Position numbers and translations under genes: made by a program. A stretch of DNA of 64,000 nt from Colwellia psychrerythraea. Its GTDB lineage: Bacteria; Pseudomonadota; Gammaproteobacteria; Enterobacterales; Alteromonadaceae. The notes below the pieces were generated by a model. It was not told the origin of the DNA. It saw nothing but the letters and a program-made list of their open reading frames with translations, and did not search any database. Of the stretch, positions 26,694 through 36,800 are shown piece by piece (position 1 is the first letter of the stretch; each line of letters begins with the position of its first letter). Location of the stretch: the NCBI RefSeq assembly GCF_000764185.1, contig NZ_JQEC01000075.1, forward strand, positions 62,001 to 126,000. The letters run 5' to 3'.

Positions 26694-28622
26694 ATGTCTG
26701 AAAAGAATAGCGAAAATTTACCCCCTGAACAATTAGGTCAAACCCCGCAAGCCTCAACTTTTGATAGTGAGGCTTTTTTGCGTGTAGTCACGGAAAAATC
26801 GGGGGTCTATCGGATGTATGATAACCAACAAGTGGTTATTTATGTCGGTAAAGCCAAGCAATTAAAAAAACGCTTAGCGAGTTATTTTCGAAAAGATGTC
26901 GGCTCAGTAAAAACACAAGTATTAGTTAGGCAGATTGCTGCTATTGAAGTTACTGTTACCCACACCGAAGGTGAGGCGCTGATACTTGAAAATAACTACA
27001 TTAAAAAGTACCAACCCAAATACAATATTTTATTACGCGATGATAAGTCATATCCATATTTATTGATTACTGCCCATAAACACCCTAAGTTAGGTTTGCA
27101 TCGTGGAGGTAAAAAAATAAAAGGTGAATATTTTGGTCCATTTCCTACTGTTGGCGCCGTGTGGGAAAGCTTACGCTTAATGCAAAAGATATTTCCTATT
27201 AGACAATGTGAAGACAGTTATTACCGTGCACGGTCAAGGCCTTGTCTACAACATCAATTAGGACGCTGTTCAGCCCCTTGTGTGGATAAAATATCGGTTG
27301 ATGATTACCAAGTTCAAGTCAAATTAGCCAAGCTATTCTTGCAGGGGAAAAGCTCAACGGTAATTGAACAATTGGTGAGTAAAATGGAGTTGGCGAGTAA
27401 CGAGTTGCACTTTGAGCTTGCAGCTAAGTATCGTGACCAAATAGCAACATTGCGTAAAGTTCAACAGCAACAATTTGTGAGTGGTCATGTTGCCGAGCTT
27501 GATGTGGTTGGTTTATATCGTCAAAAATCGCAAGTTTGTATTCATCTGCTATTTATCAGACAGCATAAAATATTAGGTAGCAAAAGCTACTTCCCAATAG
27601 TGCCAAGTGCCAGTAGTGACAGTGAAATATTGCAGGCTTTTATTGCTCAACACTACTTAACTAATGACAATTCAAGTCATGGTAAAATCCAAGGGAATAT
27701 CCCCAAAGAGATAGTGATTCAAGAATCGATTGAGCAAGTTAAAGAATTATCGGCGTTACTGAGCTCTCAAGCAGAGCACGAAGTTAAGATTTCTACCAAT
27801 ACTCGTAGTGAACGAGCTCAGTACCTAAAGCTGGCAGGCACTAATGCACAAACAGCACTAATTACTCGAAATAGTCATAAAGAGTCGATGCATGCGCGTT
27901 TTGCCGCATTGAATGAAGTATTTGAGCTAGAAAATGGTATTCAGCGTATTGAATGTTTTGATATCAGTCATACAATGGGACAGCAAACCGTAGCGTCTAA
28001 TGTTGTATTTAATCAAGATGGACCACTGAAAACGGATTATCGACGTTATAATGTCTATGGTATCACCCCTGGAGATGATTATGCAGCTATGGCTTTTGCG
28101 TTAAATAAGCGTTATGGGAAATTAAAAGCAAATCCGATTAAACCCGATGAGCATAGTGCCTTAGAAAAGCTACCTGACATTGTCTTTATAGATGGTGGTA
28201 AAGGGCAACTTGCTAAAGCTGAAGAGTTTTTTAGTCAGTTAGCACTAACAAGAACGCCATTATTAGTCGGTGTTGCTAAAGGTGAGTCACGTAAACCAGG
28301 ATTAGAAACATTAATATTGGCTGGTAGCCATCAGCTAATTTCATTACCGCCTACATCACCAGCATTGCATTTAGTGCAACATATTCGAGATGAGTCGCAT
28401 CGTTTTGCCATAACTGGGCATAGGGCAAAAAGGCAAAAAGCCAGTAAGAAATCTAAACTAGAGTCCATTGAAGGTATAGGCGCGAAAAAACGTCAAAGTT
28501 TATTGAAGTTTTTGGGTGGCTTACAAGAAGTTATGCAAGCCGACGTTACTACGTTAGCGAAAGTTCCAGGCATAAGTCATCTGCTGGCAGAAAAAATTCA
28601 TAATGCTTTACATGAAAAGTAA
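26694..28622 (+). CDS. uvrC: UvrABC excinuclease subunit C
   Basis: UvrC makes both incisions in nucleotide excision repair. Domains in order are GIY-YIG nuclease (about residues 33-115, GVYRMYDNQQVVIYVGKAK), a Cys cluster (RPCLQHQLGRCSAPC), the UVR motif that meets UvrB (about 205-240), the RNase H-like 5' nuclease (ECFDISHTMGQ, FIDGGKGQLAKAEEFF) and the C-terminal HhH pair (IEGIGAKKRQSLLKFLGG, VPGISHLLAEKIHNAL). Length (642) is slightly above E. coli (610) because of an extended polar N-terminus. Co-transcribed with uvrY as in E. coli. Confidence 0.96.
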   Translation: MSEKNSENLPPEQLGQTPQASTFDSEAFLRVVTEKSGVYRMYDNQQVVIYVGKAKQLKKRLASYFRKDVGSVKTQVLVRQIAAIEVTVTHTEGEALILENNYIKKYQPKYNILLRDDKSYPYLLITAHKHPKLGLHRGGKKIKGEYFGPFPTVGAVWESLRLMQKIFPIRQCEDSYYRARSRPCLQHQLGRCSAPCVDKISVDDYQVQVKLAKLFLQGKSSTVIEQLVSKMELASNELHFELAAKYRDQIATLRKVQQQQFVSGHVAELDVVGLYRQKSQVCIHLLFIRQHKILGSKSYFPIVPSASSDSEILQAFIAQHYLTNDNSSHGKIQGNIPKEIVIQESIEQVKELSALLSSQAEHEVKISTNTRSERAQYLKLAGTNAQTALITRNSHKESMHARFAALNEVFELENGIQRIECFDISHTMGQQTVASNVVFNQDGPLKTDYRRYNVYGITPGDDYAAMAFALNKRYGKLKANPIKPDEHSALEKLPDIVFIDGGKGQLAKAEEFFSQLALTRTPLLVGVAKGESRKPGLETLILAGSHQLISLPPTSPALHLVQHIRDESHRFAITGHRAKRQKASKKSKLESIEGIGAKKRQSLLKFLGGLQEVMQADVTTLAKVPGISHLLAEKIHNALHEK

Positions 28623-28779
28623 GATAATAAAACGCTATTTCCCATTTTTTGTAAAAATCCCCTAAGGTTTTGACTGTAAGCCTTTAATCAAAGGTTTTAC
28701 ACAAACTTGTCCTATTCTGGCGTAGCACTGCTATAACAACTTGTGTAAACTAAAGAAAAAGACTTGTAGTGAAAAATAG

Positions 28780-29361
28780 ATGTGGACAATACCTAACCAA
28801 ATAACCTTATTTCGGATCATCTTGATCCCTATTTTCTTGATAATTTTCTATTTACCACTTTCGTGGAGCCACTTTGGTGCATTTGCCGTTTTTTGGTTGG
28901 CAGCGATTAGTGATATCTTAGATGGTTATCTTGCTCGAAAGCTTAATCAATCTTCAGCCTTTGGCGCATTCATAGACCCTGTAGCGGATAAACTCATGGT
29001 TGTTGTAGCTTTGGTGATGATTGCCCAAGACTACAGCTCATGGCTAATCTCCATCGCTGCAATTATCATGATAGCGCGAGAAGTCTTTATTAGTGCTTTG
29101 CGTGAATTTATGTCTTCAATAGGCAAACGTGATGTTATTGCGGTATCTAATATGGGCAAATATAAAACTGCAGCGCAAATGCTCGGTATCATGGGACTCA
29201 TTTGGCGACCTGATTATGACATCCCGCTAATTTTGTTTTACTTGCCTCATGAAGTGATTAACTACCTTTCTTATGGTTTTTATTCTATAGCTACCGTTTT
29301 AACCGTTACTACCTGGGTAAGTTACTTCAAAGCAGCATGGCCTGAATTGAAAGCACAATAA
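28780..29361 (+). CDS. pgsA: CDP-diacylglycerol-glycerol-3-phosphate 3-phosphatidyltransferase PgsA
   Basis: PgsA makes phosphatidylglycerol phosphate in the inner membrane. The CDP-alcohol phosphotransferase motif D-x2-D-G-x2-A-R-x8-G-x3-D-x3-D is complete (D45, D48, G49, A52, R53, G62, D66, D70). Around five to six membrane helices are predicted, with the motif after the second. 193 residues; E. coli has 182. The order uvrY-uvrC-pgsA-tRNA is the conserved gammaproteobacterial block. A 157-base gap before it probably carries its own promoter. Confidence 0.95.
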   Translation: MWTIPNQITLFRIILIPIFLIIFYLPLSWSHFGAFAVFWLAAISDILDGYLARKLNQSSAFGAFIDPVADKLMVVVALVMIAQDYSSWLISIAAIIMIAREVFISALREFMSSIGKRDVIAVSNMGKYKTAAQMLGIMGLIWRPDYDIPLILFYLPHEVINYLSYGFYSIATVLTVTTWVSYFKAAWPELKAQ

Positions 29362-29609
29362 GCCTTTCATGGCTTTGTTTATAACTAATGGGGCAATTAA
29401 TAAGCCTTTTAGTTAAAAATGGAACAAACAACTCGCTTTTTAAGCAGTTAGAATAAAAAGTTGATTTAATAGTTGACTGGAAAATATTTAGATGTAGAAT
29501 GCGTTTTCGTTGACAGGGAGTCAGCAAGTAAAGCGAACTAAGCTAAGTTGATGTTACATTATCTAGCTAATCGGTTTACCAAAGTTTGTAATTATTAAGT
29601 TTAAATTTA

Positions 29610-29685
29610 GCGGCTGTAGCTCAGCTGGTAGAGCATCACGTTGCCAACGTGAATGTCACGAGTTCGAGTCTCGTTAGCCGCTCCA
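29610..29685 (+). tRNA. glyW: tRNA-Gly (GCC)
   Basis: 76 nt with encoded CCA; anticodon GCC in CGTTGCCAACG. First tRNA after pgsA, the position of glyW in E. coli. Confidence 0.97.
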
Positions 29686-29747
29686 ATTTAAGTTTGATGA
29701 AAACAAGTTTATGATAGTGATATCACTGAAAACATCGTTGACAAAAT

Positions 29748-29821
29748 GGCGGGTTGGCAGAGTGGTTATGCAGCGGATTGCAAATCCGTGTACACCAGTT
29801 CGATTCTGGTATCCGCCTCCA
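29748..29821 (+). tRNA. cysT: tRNA-Cys (GCA)
   Basis: 74 nt with encoded CCA; anticodon loop TTGCAAA gives GCA. Second gene of the conserved glyW-cysT-leuZ order. Confidence 0.97.
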
Positions 29822-29827
29822 TTTTGT

Positions 29828-29912
29828 GCCCGGGTGGTGGAATTGGTAGACACAAGGGATTTAAAATCCCTCGCCGAAAAGCGTGCCGGTTCAAGTCCGG
29901 CTCCGGGTACCA
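29828..29912 (+). tRNA. leuZ: tRNA-Leu (TAA)
   Basis: 85 nt class II tRNA with a long variable arm (CTCGCCGAAAAGCG) and anticodon TAA. Only six bases separate it from tRNA-Cys. Confidence 0.97.
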
Positions 29913-29954
29913 TTCATCAACGATTTGGGAAGTAAAAAGTAAAGCTCTCATGAA

Positions 29955-30030
29955 GCGGCTGTAGCTCAGCTGGTAGAGCATCACGTTGCCAACGTGAATG
30001 TCACGAGTTCGAGTCTCGTTAGCCGCTCCA
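29955..30030 (+). tRNA. tRNA-Gly (GCC)
   Basis: Exact copy of the 29610-29685 gene. It is preceded by CTCTCATGAA, which also precedes the next Gly copy, showing local duplication with flanks. Confidence 0.97.
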
Positions 30031-30090
30031 ATTTTAGCTTTTGCAGTTAAAAGAAGTTTTATTAAGTAAAAATGTACAAGCTCTCATGAA

Positions 30091-30166
30091 GCGGCTGTAG
30101 CTCAGCTGGTAGAGCATCACGTTGCCAACGTGAATGTCACGAGTTCGAGTCTCGTTAGCCGCTCCA
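30091..30166 (+). tRNA. tRNA-Gly (GCC)
   Basis: Third identical 76-nt copy, again with the AGCTCTCATGAA flank. Confidence 0.97.
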
Positions 30167-30220
30167 ATTTTAGTTGTAATACTAAAAGAGTTTTTACCTG
30201 TAAAATTAATGTTATATGGA

Positions 30221-30307
30221 ATGGTTGTTTCAGCTAGTAGAACATCACGTTGCCAAAAGCGAAGTGAATGTCACGACTTATGTTGATGAGAGTAGTCTCG
30301 TTAGCCC
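30221..30307 (+). pseudogene. decayed tRNA-Gly copy
   Basis: The middle still reads ATCACGTTGCCAA...GTGAATGTCACGA and the end AGTCTCGTTAGCC. About six bases are inserted after the anticodon and about 13 in the T-arm, the 5' acceptor half is lost, and the 3' CCA region is altered (AGCCCATT). An acceptor stem cannot form, so charging is not expected. Confidence 0.85.
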
Positions 30308-30384
30308 ATTTAATATGTTTTTAAAGAATAAGTAGGTTACCAATACCTACTATAAAAAACTCCCTTTATCTTATAGATAACGAT

Positions 30385-30469
30385 GCCCGGGTGGTGGAAT
30401 TGGTAGACACAAGGGATTTAAAATCCCTCGCCGAAAAGCGTGCCGGTTCAAGTCCGGCTCCGGGTACCA
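30385..30469 (+). tRNA. tRNA-Leu (TAA)
   Basis: Exact copy of the 29828-29912 gene. Its upstream flank, with ACCTACTATAAAAA and ACTCCCTTTATCTT, recurs before the last Leu copy. Confidence 0.97.
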
Positions 30470-30510
30470 TTTATTTAAAATGGTAAATAGTAAAAGAAAA
30501 TCTCTATGAA

Positions 30511-30586
30511 GCGGCTGTAGCTCAGCTGGTAGAGCATCACGTTGCCAACGTGAATGTCACGAGTTCGAGTCTCGTTAGCCGCTCCA
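30511..30586 (+). tRNA. tRNA-Gly (GCC)
   Basis: Fourth identical tRNA-Gly copy; preceded by TCTCTATGAA, a variant of the flank seen before the other copies. Confidence 0.97.
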
Positions 30587-30715
30587 AATTTTTATAAATT
30601 TATGACAAGTAGTCAGTCATCATTAATAAAATGATAAATAAATTTATAAAGAGTAGGTACCAACCTACTATAAAAATACTCCCTTATCTTTAGGTTTAAG
30701 CCAAAAAGATACAAT

Positions 30716-30800
30716 GCCCGGGTGGTGGAATTGGTAGACACAAGGGATTTAAAATCCCTCGCCGAAAAGCGTGCCGGTTCAAGTCCGGCTCCGGGTACCA
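30716..30800 (+). tRNA. tRNA-Leu (TAA)
   Basis: Third identical tRNA-Leu copy and the last gene of the array. The Leu-Gly/Leu-Gly pattern suggests duplication of a Gly-Leu unit. Confidence 0.97.
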
Positions 30801-30973
30801 TTACTTTCTAGTTATAAATAATAACCTCAACTACAATCTCTCTCCTAAATTATATTATTTGAAATCTGTTACTTGAAATATTTATTATAAAATATATATT
30901 TAATTATCTAAAAGTTTATACCTGTGTAAACCACACTTTACCCATATTAAATCACGTCATTAGTAAGCTGCTT

Positions 30974-31066
30974 TATACCAATTCGAATAACTTATTGCCT
31001 ACTTGTGCTGGTTAAAATACTCTAAGGCGGCGTTGCTCTCAATCCCAATAGCCAGCTATTGGGATT
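30974..31066. repeat. MITE- or REP-like intergenic repeat ending in a 12-bp hairpin
   Basis: It begins TATACCAATTCGAATAA and ends with AATCCCAATAGC-CA-GCTATTGGGATT, a 12-bp perfect stem. The layout and the ACCAATTCG start remind me of short intergenic repeats common in Alteromonadales; only one copy is in this window, so repetition is inferred. It runs into the stop codon of the FHA gene at 31065. Confidence 0.45.
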
Positions 31067-31997
31067 ACAACAGTGCACCGCCAATAATAGTAATTTCATC
31101 AAAGGTAATCCTGATCTCGCCTAAACGTCTTTCAATAGGTTGAGGAAGTATTATGCTATCTGACATCAAACTAGCGACTTGTTTTCTAAAACGATAAATT
31201 TGAATATTCATATATTGCTCTGTCATGATTAACTCATGGCATAATAAACTTTTATCAATCCATCCTCTTTCGCTATTTTGCCTGTTATGACTATCGTCTT
31301 CCAGCCATTTACGCGCTAACATTAACACCAGATAATGATGACTTCTTATACCAAGCTCAATTGTTTTATCAGCTATCGCTAAAGATATACAAACATGTTC
31401 TTCATTTTGACTCACTTTAAATTCAGCCGATACGGTTAGCACTTGTTCCTGATGAAAATTATTAACAAAGCAAGTTTCAGCTATCGGATAATTACCGACA
31501 AAATACCAATCACCTTTAGATGTTCGAACATTATCACCAGAAATTAATTCGACCGTGCCCGTATTGCTTTCAGCTAACCAACGACGTTCAGGCGATAAAT
31601 ATAAGGTTATTTCCGGCGAGTTTTCATCGGGCAGCACAAAAACATGCTCAAGCGCTATGCTTGGCAAACTTTTATTTAAAGGTACTAACATCGATTTTGG
31701 CTCACTATCATCAACTAATTGCCAAGTTTCACTATCTAAATCGGCAAAATTTAACTTATCTGCTGGCTTTAAGCGCTTCATCTTAGTTTTAGTCATGCGA
31801 ACTTGGTTAATAAAACAGCCATTAGTGCTTGAATCTTGTAACAACCAATACGAGCCATTCCAATGAATAGAACAGTGTAATCTAGATGCCTTAGTGCCAG
31901 TTAATAAGGTATTACAGGAGCTGGCAGAGCGACCAAAAATATGAGGGTTTCTCAATACCAGGCTCTTTTTTGTTTCAATATTAATTAATATAGCCAT
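31065..31997 (-). CDS. FHA domain protein with C-terminal winged-helix-like domain
   Basis: Residues about 1-95 form a forkhead-associated domain that binds phosphothreonine: the GRS loop (HIFGRSASS), SRLHCSIHW and DSSTNGCFI are the three binding-site signatures. The remaining 200 residues end in a helical segment (GIRSHHYLVLMLARKWLEDD, GWIDKSLLCHELIM, NIQIYRFRKQVASLM, PIERRLGEIRI) that looks like a winged-helix DNA-binding domain, by analogy with FHA proteins I recall from other gammaproteobacteria. No signal or membrane segment. It is divergent from the FHA-GGDEF gene, so a phosphorylation-read transcription factor is plausible. The last residues are encoded within a repeat hairpin. Confidence 0.7.
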   Translation of the reverse strand: MAILINIETKKSLVLRNPHIFGRSASSCNTLLTGTKASRLHCSIHWNGSYWLLQDSSTNGCFINQVRMTKTKMKRLKPADKLNFADLDSETWQLVDDSEPKSMLVPLNKSLPSIALEHVFVLPDENSPEITLYLSPERRWLAESNTGTVELISGDNVRTSKGDWYFVGNYPIAETCFVNNFHQEQVLTVSAEFKVSQNEEHVCISLAIADKTIELGIRSHHYLVLMLARKWLEDDSHNRQNSERGWIDKSLLCHELIMTEQYMNIQIYRFRKQVASLMSDSIILPQPIERRLGEIRITFDEITIIGGALL

Positions 31998-32251
31998 GCA
32001 AGTGATTGGTTAACTTAAAAAGATCACTAGTTTATCTCGATTCGAAATACTTTGTAATATAAACTGGTGCAACGCTATGATATAAGACATCAATAGTGTT
32101 TAAAGGCTTAAATAGTTAGTCGTTTTCGAGCTAAAGTATTTGCCTTTGACTAACTAAAATACCCATATTTGCGTAGCAAATGTCACCTAAGTAAACGCCA
32201 GGGGCGGGATATTTAATTTTGTTTAGCAAGCTTTCGCAAACTCGGACACTT

Positions 32252-33784
32252 ATGACAGATAACATAGACCATTACTTATCTTGGATAGATGCTAACAACC
32301 AGATAAGATCTGAATTATTATCGCCTAGCGAAGGCTCGTTAGTTATTGGTCGTTCACCGTTATCTGATATTGAGCTGATCAATAGCAGCATCTCTCGTAA
32401 GCACATGAAAATATCATGGCAGCAAGAGCACTTAATGATCACCGATCTTAACTCCAGTTTTGGCACTTGGGTTGAAAACCAAAAGTTGGCGCCGGAACAA
32501 ACAATTACTATCTACAATGATACTGAAATTAGAATCGGTAATTTAAGTCTGTGGTATGAAATGCGTAGCGCAGATAATGCCAATGAGACCATGCAAACCT
32601 GCTTTTTTCCGAGTAAAAGTACGGAAAAAATTGAATTATCTGTCGCCATCGATACTTTTAGAACAAGCTTACAGCAAAAATTAAAACATCATTTGGGTTT
32701 TGTAGCGCTGCCGGCAGAATTAATGCAGGACATTGATAAAAACTTATTAAGTTTAAATGCCGAACAACAAGCTGTATTAAAAGAGCAACAAACTCTGCAC
32801 TCTATTAGTTATATGTTAAATCGCAGTTTAACCACAGAAGAGCTAACTAAAACGGCACTTAACTTAGTCAGTAAAGTATTAAATGCAGAACGAGGTTTTG
32901 TTTTACTCGCCTTAGATAACGCACCAGCTGACTCTGCTTTTGAACTTATTTCATCGAGAAATTTCAGTGCTGATAATAACCAGCAAGAGCAACAGTTAAT
33001 ACAGCAACACTGTAATGTGTTAATAGCCAACTGCCGACAACAAAATAAAATTCTCATGGTCGGCGATGCAACTCTAAATAATGGCCAATCAGGCATAGGC
33101 AATATCCATAACAGCAACAGTCGCAGCATCATCGTTATTCCATTACAGCAAGACAATCAAGTGATCGGGGTAATATATCTCGACAGCCAAAGCCAAGCAC
33201 ACTGTTTTGAGCCAAAACAATTGCCATTTTTAAAAACGTTTGCCTCTCATACCAGTATCGCCTTACATAATGCACAGTTATACAAACGTGCCACCACCGA
33301 TGATCTTACCGAGCTTTATACCCGTAGTTATATCGACAAACGGATAGCACAAGAACGACAAAGGGCACAAAACCACCAAATACCTTTTACCATCCTTATT
33401 CTTGATCTTGACCACTTTAAACAAGTGAACGATCGTTATGGTCATACTGGCGGCGATCTTGCTTTGCAAGCCTTTGCCAACATCATTAAAAGCCAGATAC
33501 GCGATTGTGATAGAGCCTGCCGATATGGCGGTGAAGAGTTTTTAGTGGTATTACCCGGCGTAGATCATCACAGTGCCAAATTATGCGCCGAGCGCATTCG
33601 ACAAGCAGCTGAACAAAGCCAAATAAAAAAAGACGGTGAAATCATCAAGATAACTGTTAGCATAGGCATATCAAGTTACAAGATAGCACATGGCGATCAG
33701 GTTATTTTATTATTAGAAGAGGCAGATCAAGCCTTATATCAAGCAAAAAACCAAGGTCGTAATCGCGTAATAATTTATAGTTAA
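32252..33784 (+). CDS. FHA-GAF-GGDEF diguanylate cyclase
   Basis: Domains: FHA (about residues 10-100: LVIGRSPLSDIEL, SISRKHMKI, LNSSFGTWV), a short helical linker, GAF (about 190-345) and GGDEF (about 355-510). The cyclase signature GGEEF is intact at 426-430, and an RxxD inhibitory site (RDCD) lies exactly five residues before it. An active, product-inhibited c-di-GMP synthase is therefore expected. No membrane segments. The FHA domain should bind a phosphothreonine partner, most simply the kinase encoded 26 bases downstream. ATG 32252 is preferred; a TTG 33 bases upstream, behind GGGGCGGGA, is the alternative. Confidence 0.88.
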   Translation: MTDNIDHYLSWIDANNQIRSELLSPSEGSLVIGRSPLSDIELINSSISRKHMKISWQQEHLMITDLNSSFGTWVENQKLAPEQTITIYNDTEIRIGNLSLWYEMRSADNANETMQTCFFPSKSTEKIELSVAIDTFRTSLQQKLKHHLGFVALPAELMQDIDKNLLSLNAEQQAVLKEQQTLHSISYMLNRSLTTEELTKTALNLVSKVLNAERGFVLLALDNAPADSAFELISSRNFSADNNQQEQQLIQQHCNVLIANCRQQNKILMVGDATLNNGQSGIGNIHNSNSRSIIVIPLQQDNQVIGVIYLDSQSQAHCFEPKQLPFLKTFASHTSIALHNAQLYKRATTDDLTELYTRSYIDKRIAQERQRAQNHQIPFTILILDLDHFKQVNDRYGHTGGDLALQAFANIIKSQIRDCDRACRYGGEEFLVVLPGVDHHSAKLCAERIRQAAEQSQIKKDGEIIKITVSIGISSYKIAHGDQVILLLEEADQALYQAKNQGRNRVIIYS

Positions 33785-33810
33785 CTGCCAATATAGGCCG
33801 ATTACCACCG

Positions 33811-36800
33811 ATGAGCAATGACAACAGCCGCACCACAGCCTGCCCGCAATGTTTTTTTGATAATGCCTTAAGTAATACTAGCTGCCAAGTATGCAACTGG
33901 TCACTGCTTGATGATGTTGATCTCGATAAAACCTGCACCGTTGAAAACCATAGCGTACAAGAGCAGAAAACGAAGCAAAATCAGCAAAATCAGCAAAATC
34001 AGCAATCGAAGTCAGCAATAATAGATGGCAGTGTTTTTCGCTATGTCGACGATAGCAGCATTAACAGTAGTGAGATGGATATTACCCAAGCGCCATACTC
34101 GTCATCATCATCAACCAAATCATCAATAACGGCAAAACATGGCTTTAGTCTCACTGGAGAATTAGCACACTTTGAGGTGCATGAAATTCTTGGCCAGGGC
34201 GGCATGGGGGCAGTATATCGCGCTAAAGATAAAACTTTGCAGCGTAACGTCGCGTTAAAAATGTTAAAAAACACTGTCGGCACTAATCAAGCGACAAAAT
34301 TGATGTTGCTCGACGAAGCACGCATGGCGTGTAAACTCAATCACCCCAATATCGTTACCATTTTTGATGTCGCTAGGACAGATGACAGTAACTTTATCAT
34401 CATGGAATGGATTGACGGCCAGTCCCTTGACCAAGTTATTCCGCCACAAGGCTTCGATCTTGCCACAGCGTTAACTTATGCTAGCGAAATCATCGCGGGT
34501 ATCAGTTGTGCGCATCAAAGCAACATCATGCATAGTGATATCAAACCACAAAACATCATGTTAACGGTTGATGGCAGCATTAAGGTGCTCGACTTTGGCA
34601 TTGCTGGCCTTATTTGCCATCAAAAAACAGTGTTAGCAGCAGATAAAAACAAGCAGCAAGATAAGGCCATGATAACCGAGGGCTTTACTGGTACACCGGG
34701 TTATGTCTCACCGGAGCAGGCATTATCACTGCCTTTAGACTTACGCTCTGATATCTTTTCGTTTGGTACCTTACTCTATCAACTGTTGACCGGTAAACGT
34801 GCCTTTGTCGGTAAAAATGGCAAAGAGCGTAACCAAGCGATTATTAATGGTGACTATAAAGCGCTACCTACGGAGATTCCTGAGGATGTAAGGGCGATAG
34901 TCAACCATTGTCTTAGTCATGCTGCAGCTGACCGCTATCAAAGCGCTGAACAAGTAAAAGGTGATCTACAGCGTTATATTACCGGCGAGCCAGTCTCGGT
35001 CATCACTAAGCGCCGTTATTGGTTAAAAAAGAAAACCATTAAACATAAATGGCCAGTGATGTTATTGCTTTTATTAAGCGTGGCCGGCATTAGCCAGCTA
35101 GTTTGGCAACAAGTGCAAACACATCAACAACAAGTGCGTGAACAGCTGCTTAGCCGTTTTATCACTCAAGTAGAAACGCTAGAAGCTAAAGTAAAAATGA
35201 GTAAAATGGCACCGCGCCATGATACCAGCGCAGAAACCGCTCAATGGCGACAGCAAATCGATATACTCACCGAGCAAATAAGCACACTGGGTGCAGCCGC
35301 TTATGGCCCCGGACATTATGCTATTGGCCGTATGTATTATGCCTTACAACAATATGATTTGGCGCTTACGCATTTACAACAAGCCTGGCGTAGCGGTTTT
35401 CGACAAACACGGGTGGCTTATACCTTAGCCCTTAGTCACAGTGCTATTTATCAACGACAAAAGACCATTATCAGTAATCTTAGTAGCAGCTCGGCCCGTA
35501 AAGATCGCCTAGCAATGTTAGCGCAGCAACATAAACAGCCGGCGATAGAGTACTTAGAGCAAGGCATGGAGGGCTCTCCTTATCAATCTTATGCTAAAGC
35601 GCTATTACAGTTTTATCAGGGACAGCCACAGCAGGCACTTACCACACTGGACAGCAGTGAAGATTTACCTGTATGGTTTTATCAGCATCATCTGCTGCGC
35701 GGCGATATTTATTTGGCTAGAGCAGAAGCTGCGGGTGCTATTAATGAAAATGATAAAGTTATCGACAATGGTCAATTAGCATTGCAACATTATGGTAATG
35801 CCGCTGAAATAGGTCGCTCTGATTTGCAGTTACAGTTAAAACCGTTAGGCGTGCATTTTCAGCAATTAACCAATGCGCTATACGGTAAGCAGCAAGACTT
35901 TGCTAGCCTTTATCAGCAGGCGATGACTTTGGTCAATAATGCCATGCTTATTGCGCCCAAACATTACCAGCCTTATTTTATTAAGGGGCAGTTATTATCG
36001 ATAAAAAGTAATTATCAAGATCAGCATTCGGGTCAACCAATCAACACTCAACAACAGGCCATTGAGCAGCTACAGTTGGCACTAAATTACTCCGCTGAAA
36101 ACCCAAATATATTATTTTCACTTGCTCGGGCTTATTTCCATAAAATAAGATTATTGCAGGACAGGGATTACCCGGTAACAGATGAGTTTGCCCAGGCGAT
36201 TAATACCTTTGAGCGTATTTTAAAAACAAAACGTGATTATTTTTTCTTTAATAGTTACGCCGGTTTGTTGCAAATGTTGGCGATTGATAAGGGTAAACAA
36301 CTGCAAGCTTACCGAGTAAAGTCCGCTGCAAAAAACAGTGAAAAAATACAAGAATTAGCAATAAGTCGTTATTTTGAACAGGCCATTAAGCTTTATCAAC
36401 AAGCCAGTCAGTTACAGCCAAACCGCATTGGCGCTAAGGTAAATTTAGCTACCACGTATCTATATTGGTCGCAATTTTTACCGCTATTACAAGCACAACA
36501 AAAACTATTACAAGCGATAATACAATATCAACAAGCGTTAACACTTAACCGGCAACATTTTGTTGTTATTTATTATTTAGGACAGAGTTATCGCTGGTTA
36601 GCTAAAATCAATAACAGTTTGTTGATAGATAATAGTGCTGAACTCAAACAAGCTGAGCATTATTTGACACAGGCTGAACAAGTACGAAAAAACCATGCTT
36701 TTATTCTGGTTGAACAAGCGTTGTTAGCAGCCGACAGGGCCATTTATCAATGGCAGCAGGGCCAGCCTTTTCAAAGCTTAATAAAGCAGGCGAAAGACAA

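Noticed and set aside
29674..29984. Open frames on both strands over the tRNA array, with products such as VPGAGLEPARF
   Set aside because: They are translations of tRNA-Leu, -Cys and -Gly genes, a well-known source of false proteins.
30716..31997. Integrated genomic island with tRNA-Leu as attachment site
   Set aside because: No integrase and no direct repeat of the tRNA 3' end found downstream within the window, so only the position is suggestive.
32809..33156. 115-codon minus-strand Cys/Leu-rich frame in the cyclase gene
   Set aside because: Antisense to the GAF domain; the Cys richness comes from reverse-complemented Gln/Ala codons.
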